Below, one piece after another: positions 23,274 through 26,425 of a stretch of 26,425 nt of DNA. Both the position numbers and the translations under genes were made by a program. The notes beneath the pieces are model-generated. The model ran no database searches and was not told the DNA's origin. It saw only the letters and a program-made list of their open reading frames with translations. How positions within the stretch are numbered: position 1 is the first letter of the stretch; each line of letters begins with the position of its first letter. This DNA comes from Streptomyces sp. WM4235 (lineage in GTDB: Bacteria > Actinomycetota > Actinomycetes > Streptomycetales > Streptomycetaceae). The DNA lies in the NCBI RefSeq assembly GCF_001279725.1, contig NZ_LGDE01000453.1, positions 1 to 26,425 of the forward strand. The letters are read 5' to 3'.

Positions 23274-23394
23274 GACAGGATCCAACACTGGGCCGACCAC
23301 AAGGACCCACGCACAACCGACCGTTACAACCGTCGCCGCAGCGCCCTGGACGGCAGCCCGGGCTAGGAGGCCAGCGCCGATCTCACCGAAACGC
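23274..23394 (+). repeat. Direct repeat copy A: decayed tyrosine-recombinase tail
   Basis: These 121 nt match 25212-25332 with 8 differences and no gaps. The frame reads DRIQHWADHKDPRTTDRYNR followed by RRSALDGSPG and then a TAG where copy B has a Tyr codon. DHKDPRTTDRYN resembles the H(K/R)DPxTTxRY segment around the nucleophilic Tyr of phage-type integrases. Only the last 40 or so residues of such an enzyme are present. Confidence 0.75.
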
Positions 23395-23634
23395 GGACGC
23401 GGGACCAAAGCCGGCATCCCGGTTCCGGCCGACCGTGTCCGCAACCGCCTCAAGCGTGGAGCGCGTGGCGGACGGCCGCCGAGATTCGACAAGGACGACC
23501 ACAAGCCGCGGCACGAGGTCGAGTGCGGGATCAACCGGCTCAAGTGCCACCGGGCCGTCGCCACTCGGTACGACGAACTCGACGTCCGCTACGAAGGAAC
23601 AGCGCTGGTCGCAGCCATCAACGAGTGGCTGTGA
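23395..23634 (+). pseudogene. IS5-family transposase, C-terminal fragment
   Basis: From about 23395 to TGA 23632-23634 the frame reads RGTKAGIPVPADRVRNRLKR, then GARGGRPPRFDKDDHKPRHE, VECGINRLKCHRAVATRYDE and VRYEGTALVAAINEWL. This is the C-terminal end of IS5-type DDE transposases, with the catalytic Glu in the HEVECGINRLK segment. The first two thirds, including both catalytic Asp residues, are missing. It follows copy A of the direct repeat without a gap, so the two fragments were joined by recombination or deletion. Confidence 0.75.
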
Positions 23635-23660
23635 CCAGCACTGCACTTTCACACCAGGCC

Positions 23661-24356
23661 CTAGACGTGGAATGTGGTGGTTGCCTCCAGAGTCGCCCGG
23701 CCGGTCGCGACCCGGTTTACCGGCGCGTTCTCGTCGGCGTAGCCGAAAGAGATCCCCACGAGCAGCTTCCCCTCGTCCACTCCGAGTTGGTCGCGGACGG
23801 TGTCGGCGTAGAAGCTGAGCAGGCCCTGCGGGCAACTGGCCACGCCGTACGCGGTCATGGCCAGCAGCAGCGTCTGCAGGTAAGCGCCGGCGTCGGCGGC
23901 CAGTCGCGGCCCGCCGTCGCCGGTGACGAACAGGAACGCGGCATGGGGTGCCCCGTAGAAGCCCAGGCTCTCCGCGTCGTAGGCCGCGCGGGCCGGGTGG
24001 TCGTCGGGGCCGATGCCCAGCGCTCCGTACAGATCGGCACCGAAGGCGGCCCGCCGTTCCCGGTGGACGGGGGCGTACATGTCCTCGGAGTACGGGTAGT
24101 CGGCCGTGACGCGTCGCTCGGCGCAGGCCGTTCGCAGGGCGTCGGCCAGATGGTCTCGCCGTGCGCCGCCGACCACCTCGACCCGCCACGGCTGCGCGTT
24201 GGAGTTGGACGGCGCGGCGCCGGCCAGGGAGAACACCCTGCGCAGAGTGTCCTCGGGCACCGGATCGGGACGGAACGCGCGGGTCGCGCGGCGCCCGCGG
24301 ATCAACTGTTCGGCGTGCTCGCCTGTTCGTGTCCGGGTGAAAGCCGGACCGCTCAT
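23661..24356 (-). CDS. Nitroreductase-family flavoprotein
   Basis: This 231-residue protein starts at ATG 24356, with GAGGAGA 5 nt upstream. Family motifs are in order: LIRGRRATRAFRPDPVP (FMN phosphate-binding arginines), AGAAPSNSNAQPWRVEVV, AGAYLQTLLLAMTAYGVASC and LGVDEGKLLVGISFGYADEN. Length and motifs fit FMN-dependent, NAD(P)H-using nitroreductases that form cytoplasmic homodimers and reduce nitroaromatics, quinones or similar compounds. The natural substrate is unknown. It is divergent from a TetR gene with two matching operator dyads between them, so it is probably induced when the TetR ligand appears. The pair lies between two direct repeats and may have moved as a unit. Confidence 0.9.
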   Translation of the reverse strand: MSGPAFTRTRTGEHAEQLIRGRRATRAFRPDPVPEDTLRRVFSLAGAAPSNSNAQPWRVEVVGGARRDHLADALRTACAERRVTADYPYSEDMYAPVHRERRAAFGADLYGALGIGPDDHPARAAYDAESLGFYGAPHAAFLFVTGDGGPRLAADAGAYLQTLLLAMTAYGVASCPQGLLSFYADTVRDQLGVDEGKLLVGISFGYADENAPVNRVATGRATLEATTTFHV

Positions 24357-24380
24357 GGAACTCTCCTCAGGATCGATTAA

Positions 24381-24398
24381 GTAAACAGAGTCGTTTAC
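24381..24398 (-). promoter_or_regulatory. TetR operator 1 (nitroreductase side)
   Basis: Perfect dyad GTAAAC-N6-GTTTAC, 25 nt upstream of the nitroreductase ATG. Its half-site and 6-nt spacing are shared with operator 2. Confidence 0.65.
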
Positions 24399-24430
24399 AT
24401 AGAGCACTGTAACCAACGGACACCTCCGAA

Positions 24431-24448
24431 GTAAACGGGAACGTATAC
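24431..24448 (+). promoter_or_regulatory. TetR operator 2 (regulator side)
   Basis: GTAAAC-N6-GTATAC, one mismatch from perfect symmetry, 50 bp centre to centre from operator 1. It overlaps the presumed -10 element of the TetR gene, so bound repressor would block transcription. Confidence 0.6.
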
Positions 24449-24449
24449 T
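24444..24449 (+). promoter_or_regulatory. Leaderless -10 element of the TetR gene
   Basis: TATACT, a full consensus TANNNT hexamer, ends 6 nt before ATG 24456. No ribosome-binding site is present. Confidence 0.6.
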
Positions 24450-24455
24450 TACGTC

Positions 24456-25046
24456 ATGGCAACAGTGACGACGGCGTCTCCACGGCAGGGTCGCGGAGGG
24501 CGGGAGCGCATCCTGGCCGCCGCGGCCGGACTGTTCGCGGTCCAGGGGATCAACGCGACCGGCATGGAACAGATCGCGGAGCGGGCGCCGGTGTCCAAGC
24601 GCACCCTCTACGCGCACTTCCGGACCAAGGACGAGCTTGTCCTCGCCCACCTCAAGGACCTTTCCTCGACGGGGCACACCCTGGAGGGAACGCTGGTGCG
24701 CGAGGACGTCCCCGCCAGGGATCGAATCCTCGCGCTGTTCGACCCGCTCCCGGCGGGCGTGGATCCCGTGCGTGGATGCCCCTTCATCGACGCCGCGGTG
24801 GAGTTCCCCGATCCACGGAACGCGGTCCACTCCTACGCCCGCGAACGGAAACTGCTCATGGTGCGGTTGGTGGCCGATCTCGTAGCGGAACTGGGCTGTC
24901 GCGAGCCCGCCGTCCTCGCCGAGCAACTCGTGACCCTCGCGGACGGCGCCGCCAGCCGCGCCATGGTGCTGGACGAGGCGGACTACGGCCGGCACGCGCG
25001 GACGGCGGCGGAGATCCTCCTGGCCAACGCGCTGCCGACGATCTGA
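24456..25046 (+). CDS. TetR-family transcriptional repressor
   Basis: This is a 196-residue protein from ATG 24456. The N-terminal DNA-binding domain (residues 15-62) has the TetR pattern RERILAAAAGLFAVQGINAT, GMEQIAERAPVSKRTLYAHF and RTKDELVLAHL, with the helix-turn-helix at about residues 36-55. The remaining helical part (PLPAGVDPVRGCPFIDAAVE, LADGAASRAMVLDEADY) is a typical ligand-binding dimerisation domain. It is divergent from the nitroreductase gene, and two matching 18-bp dyads in the 99-nt gap are its likely operators. The ligand is unknown but probably a substrate or inducer related to the nitroreductase. Confidence 0.92.
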   Translation: MATVTTASPRQGRGGRERILAAAAGLFAVQGINATGMEQIAERAPVSKRTLYAHFRTKDELVLAHLKDLSSTGHTLEGTLVREDVPARDRILALFDPLPAGVDPVRGCPFIDAAVEFPDPRNAVHSYARERKLLMVRLVADLVAELGCREPAVLAEQLVTLADGAASRAMVLDEADYGRHARTAAEILLANALPTI

Positions 25047-25199
25047 CCGGCCCCGCCGGGTTGCCCGGTATGCCTGGCGCCCGATGCGATGATCCCGTCG
25101 CCAGACCGAGAGAAAGGCGGGACTCTCGCAACAGGCCCTCGCCGGACTACTGGTAGGTCCCCATGTCAGTGGAGGGCGATCAACGCCCTGGCCCGCCCC

Positions 25200-25352
25200 G
25201 GCGCCCGCCGGGACAGGATCCAACACTGGACAGACCACAAGGACCCACGCACGACCGACCGTTACAACCCCCGCCGCAGCGCCCTGGACGGCAGCCCCGG
25301 CTACGAGGCCGGCGCCGATCTCACCGAAACGCTCGCCAACACCGACCAGTGA
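25200..25352 (+). pseudogene. Tyrosine-recombinase tail, direct repeat copy B
   Basis: The frame GARRDRIQHWTDHKDPRTTD, then RYNPRRSALDGSPGYEAGAD and LTETLANTDQ ends at TGA 25350-25352. Bases 25212-25332 are the second copy of the 121-nt repeat also found at 23274-23394. This copy keeps the frame open and reaches a natural-looking C-terminus, but the rest of the integrase is absent, and upstream sequence is unrelated noise with no clear start. The Tyr in TTDRYN is the expected nucleophile. Confidence 0.65.
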
Positions 25353-25439
25353 CCTGGGCCGACCCGATCCGACCTACGGAGAAGTACCGGACGCTCGCGG
25401 ACGACGTGTCGACCTGGCCAGGGACACGCCCACCAATCG

Positions 25440-25524
25440 ATGGCAGTTATCACCCGATATGCCGGACTCATTGGAAGTGCTTCAAAACGGCAGCTGAGCC
25501 AGGTATCGTCCCAGCTCAGCAAGC
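25440..25524 (+). promoter_or_regulatory. Probable CRISPR leader end
   Basis: The sequence immediately before repeat 1 is richer in A/T and contains GTGCTTCAAAACGGCAG, resembling I-E leaders. A 7-bp dyad GCTGAGC/GCTCAGC (25493-25520) ends 4 nt before the first repeat. Leader side is also indicated by the degenerate last repeat at the other end. The stretch 25353-25439 holds no gene. Confidence 0.45.
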
Positions 25525-25675
25525 CTGCTCCCCGCACGCGCGGGGATGACCCCAAGAACCCCAGGATGACCACCGCCCGTCAGGACTGCTCCCCGCACGC
25601 GCGGGAATGATCCCAGGTACGGGACGCCGGAGTGCGCGCACTGGTCCTGCTCCCCGCACGCGCGGGGATGACTCA
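25525..25675 (+). CRISPR. Three-repeat type I-E CRISPR array
   Basis: Three 29-nt repeats at 25525-25553, 25586-25614 and 25647-25675 are separated by two 32-nt spacers (25554-25585 and 25615-25646), an exact 61-nt period. The repeat begins CTGCTCCCCGCACGCGCGGG and carries the 7-bp stem TCCCCGC/GCGGGGA, the hallmark of actinomycete type I-E arrays. Repeat 2 has GGAAT for GGGAT and a changed tail. Repeat 3 diverges in its last bases (ACTCA), the usual sign of the trailer end. No cas gene is in the window, so the array must rely on a distant set or be inactive. Confidence 0.9.
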
Positions 25676-25790
25676 TCCGCAGTTCGCGGGAGGTGCGCGG
25701 GCCGGAGCCCTCCCCTGTGGGAAGGATCGCTGAGGGCACGGAGGCTGGGATCGTGGAACTGGTCGAGTTCAACGAGACGCGTTCGTGGCG

Positions 25791-25871
25791 GTGACCGGGC
25801 TCCGGTCGGAGCTGTACACGAGCCTGGCCTCCCGGAGCGACGCCCTGTTCGAGCTATGCGGCGCCCGGTAA
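25791..25871 (+). pseudogene. Transposase N-terminal scrap (IS701-like)
   Basis: GTG 25791 opens a frame with TGLRSELYTSLASRSDALFE and LCGAR, then TAA at 25869-25871. The motif VTGLRxELYxxLxxRxDALFEL resembles the first residues of IS701-type actinomycete transposases. No further part of such a protein follows in any frame. The rest of 25676-26002 shows only GC-driven open frames. Confidence 0.4.
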
Positions 25872-26002
25872 GCCTCGCGCTCGGCAAAGGCTGCCTCACC
25901 ACGACCGCCCACAGGGCCGGCCTTGACCCCACGCCGACATCCGGTGTCCGTCTCAACAGGCACATCCAACTTCCCCGTCTCCGAGGCCAGGCGGGCATGA
26001 CT

Positions 26003-26031
26003 GTGCCGGGCAGTTGCGGGCTGCCCGGCAC
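26003..26031 (-). terminator. Hairpin terminator of the lamin-tail gene
   Basis: A perfect 11-bp stem (GTGCCGGGCAG / CTGCCCGGCAC) with a 7-nt loop lies 56 nt past the stop of the minus-strand gene. Confidence 0.7.
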
Positions 26032-26086
26032 ACGATCTCCAGCGGGTGGGCTCCCGCCCGTTCAGGGGCGGCAGCCGTGAATCTGG

Positions 26087-26425
26087 TTAGCGGCGGCGGC
26101 CCCAGGACTCGGTGTCGACGGTGCGGCCTCGGTCGTCGCGCAGGGTGGCGGTGTCGGCGCGGTTGCCCCAGATGTATTCGCGCTTGCCCTGGAAGACGTC
26201 GGTACGGGAGTCACGTCCGACTCCGGTGTGGACGCGGATGGTGCCGCGGCCGGCGATGCGGATGTCGTGGAAGCGGTAGCGGTTGCCGTCGGCGTCGCGC
26301 AGCGTCCAGCCGCGGAGGTTGACGGGCTGGCGGGTGGTGTTGCGGATCTCGACCCACTCGTTGTTCAGGGAGCGGTTGGAGTGGTCGTCGCGTCCGGGGC
26401 TGTCGGCCTGGACGCGGCTGATCTC
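26087..26425 (-). CDS. Lamin-tail-domain (LTD) protein, C-terminal part
   Basis: The minus-strand frame is open from the window edge to TAA 26087-26089, 112 residues. It reads ADSPGRDDHSNRSLNNEWVE, IRNTTRQPVNLRGWTLRDAD, NRYRFHDIRIAGRGTIRVHT and YIWGNRADTATLRDDRGRTV, ending SWGRRR. The pattern LNNEWVEIxNxTxxPVxLxGWTLRDxxGxxYxF ... IWGNxxDTATLxDxxGxxVDT defines the bacterial lamin-tail domain, an immunoglobulin-like fold found on secreted or surface proteins of Streptomyces, often after a signal peptide. The N-terminus lies outside the window, so secretion cannot be checked. The domain is complete or nearly so. Confidence 0.85.
   Translation of the reverse strand, partial: EISRVQADSPGRDDHSNRSLNNEWVEIRNTTRQPVNLRGWTLRDADGNRYRFHDIRIAGRGTIRVHTGVGRDSRTDVFQGKREYIWGNRADTATLRDDRGRTVDTESWGRRR

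Noticed and set aside
24357..25238. N-terminal extension of the nitroreductase frame through the TetR gene
   Set aside because: The ATG at 24356 has an excellent ribosome site and family-sized product; upstream codons are antisense to the TetR gene and cross its promoter.

Overview
The window is typical of a Streptomyces (or closely related high-GC actinomycete) chromosome in an accessory or arm-like region. Most genes have strong GC bias at third codon positions, use GTG starts, overlap by four bases (GTGA or ATGA) within operons, and belong to families common in Streptomyces: NarL-type two-component systems, an ABC-2 drug exporter, a SapA-like secreted protein and type I-E CRISPR repeats. 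No rRNA or tRNA gene was seen. This assignment comes from composition and protein families, not from a database match.

Layout. 1-1.7 kb: transposon debris, with a DDE transposase broken by an in-frame stop followed by a decayed tetratricopeptide fragment. 1.87-2.16 kb: a small ABM-like protein gene on the minus strand. 2.4-4.74 kb: a tight three-gene operon (HAD phosphatase, 90-residue helical protein, zeta-toxin-family kinase) preceded by four 11-bp tandem repeats. 4.9-5.8 kb: a tyrosine recombinase lacking its catalytic C-terminus. 6.2-7.34 kb: an island of lower GC with a stand-alone double-S1 RNA-binding protein and a gene now split over three frames. 7.6-11.4 kb: a coherent module of an ABC-2 permease and ATPase divergent from a histidine kinase and response regulator, closed by a hairpin terminator. 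11.5-15.9 kb: a decayed Tn3-family transposase (two frameshifts and a nonsense codon), an N-terminally truncated metallo-beta-lactamase-fold gene, and a second fragment of a Tn3-type transposase. 16.1-17.6 kb: a dienelactone-hydrolase-like gene convergent with a secreted SapA-like gene, with two long hairpins between them. 18-21.4 kb: two membrane or envelope genes and a second kinase-regulator pair. 21.4-22.7 kb: a gene-poor stretch with a G-quadruplex motif, a 26-bp palindrome, several small hairpins, a 49-residue membrane peptide gene and a 53-bp near-perfect palindrome. 22.7-25.4 kb: a hypothetical gene, an IS5-type fragment, and a divergent nitroreductase/TetR pair lying between two 121-bp direct repeats that encode a recombinase tail. 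25.5-25.7 kb: a three-repeat type I-E CRISPR array without cas genes. 25.8 kb to the end: a transposase N-terminal scrap and the C-terminal part of a lamin-tail-domain protein.

Working relations. The HAD, small and zeta genes are translationally coupled and resemble a toxin module with two possible antidotes: a binding protein and a phosphatase. The first kinase-regulator pair probably controls the divergent exporter. The TetR protein probably represses both itself and the nitroreductase through two matching 18-bp operators. Both kinase genes, the TetR gene and probably the hydrolase gene have a TANNNT hexamer 6-8 nt before the start codon and no Shine-Dalgarno sequence, which fits leaderless transcription. 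The many broken mobile genes show repeated insertion and decay.
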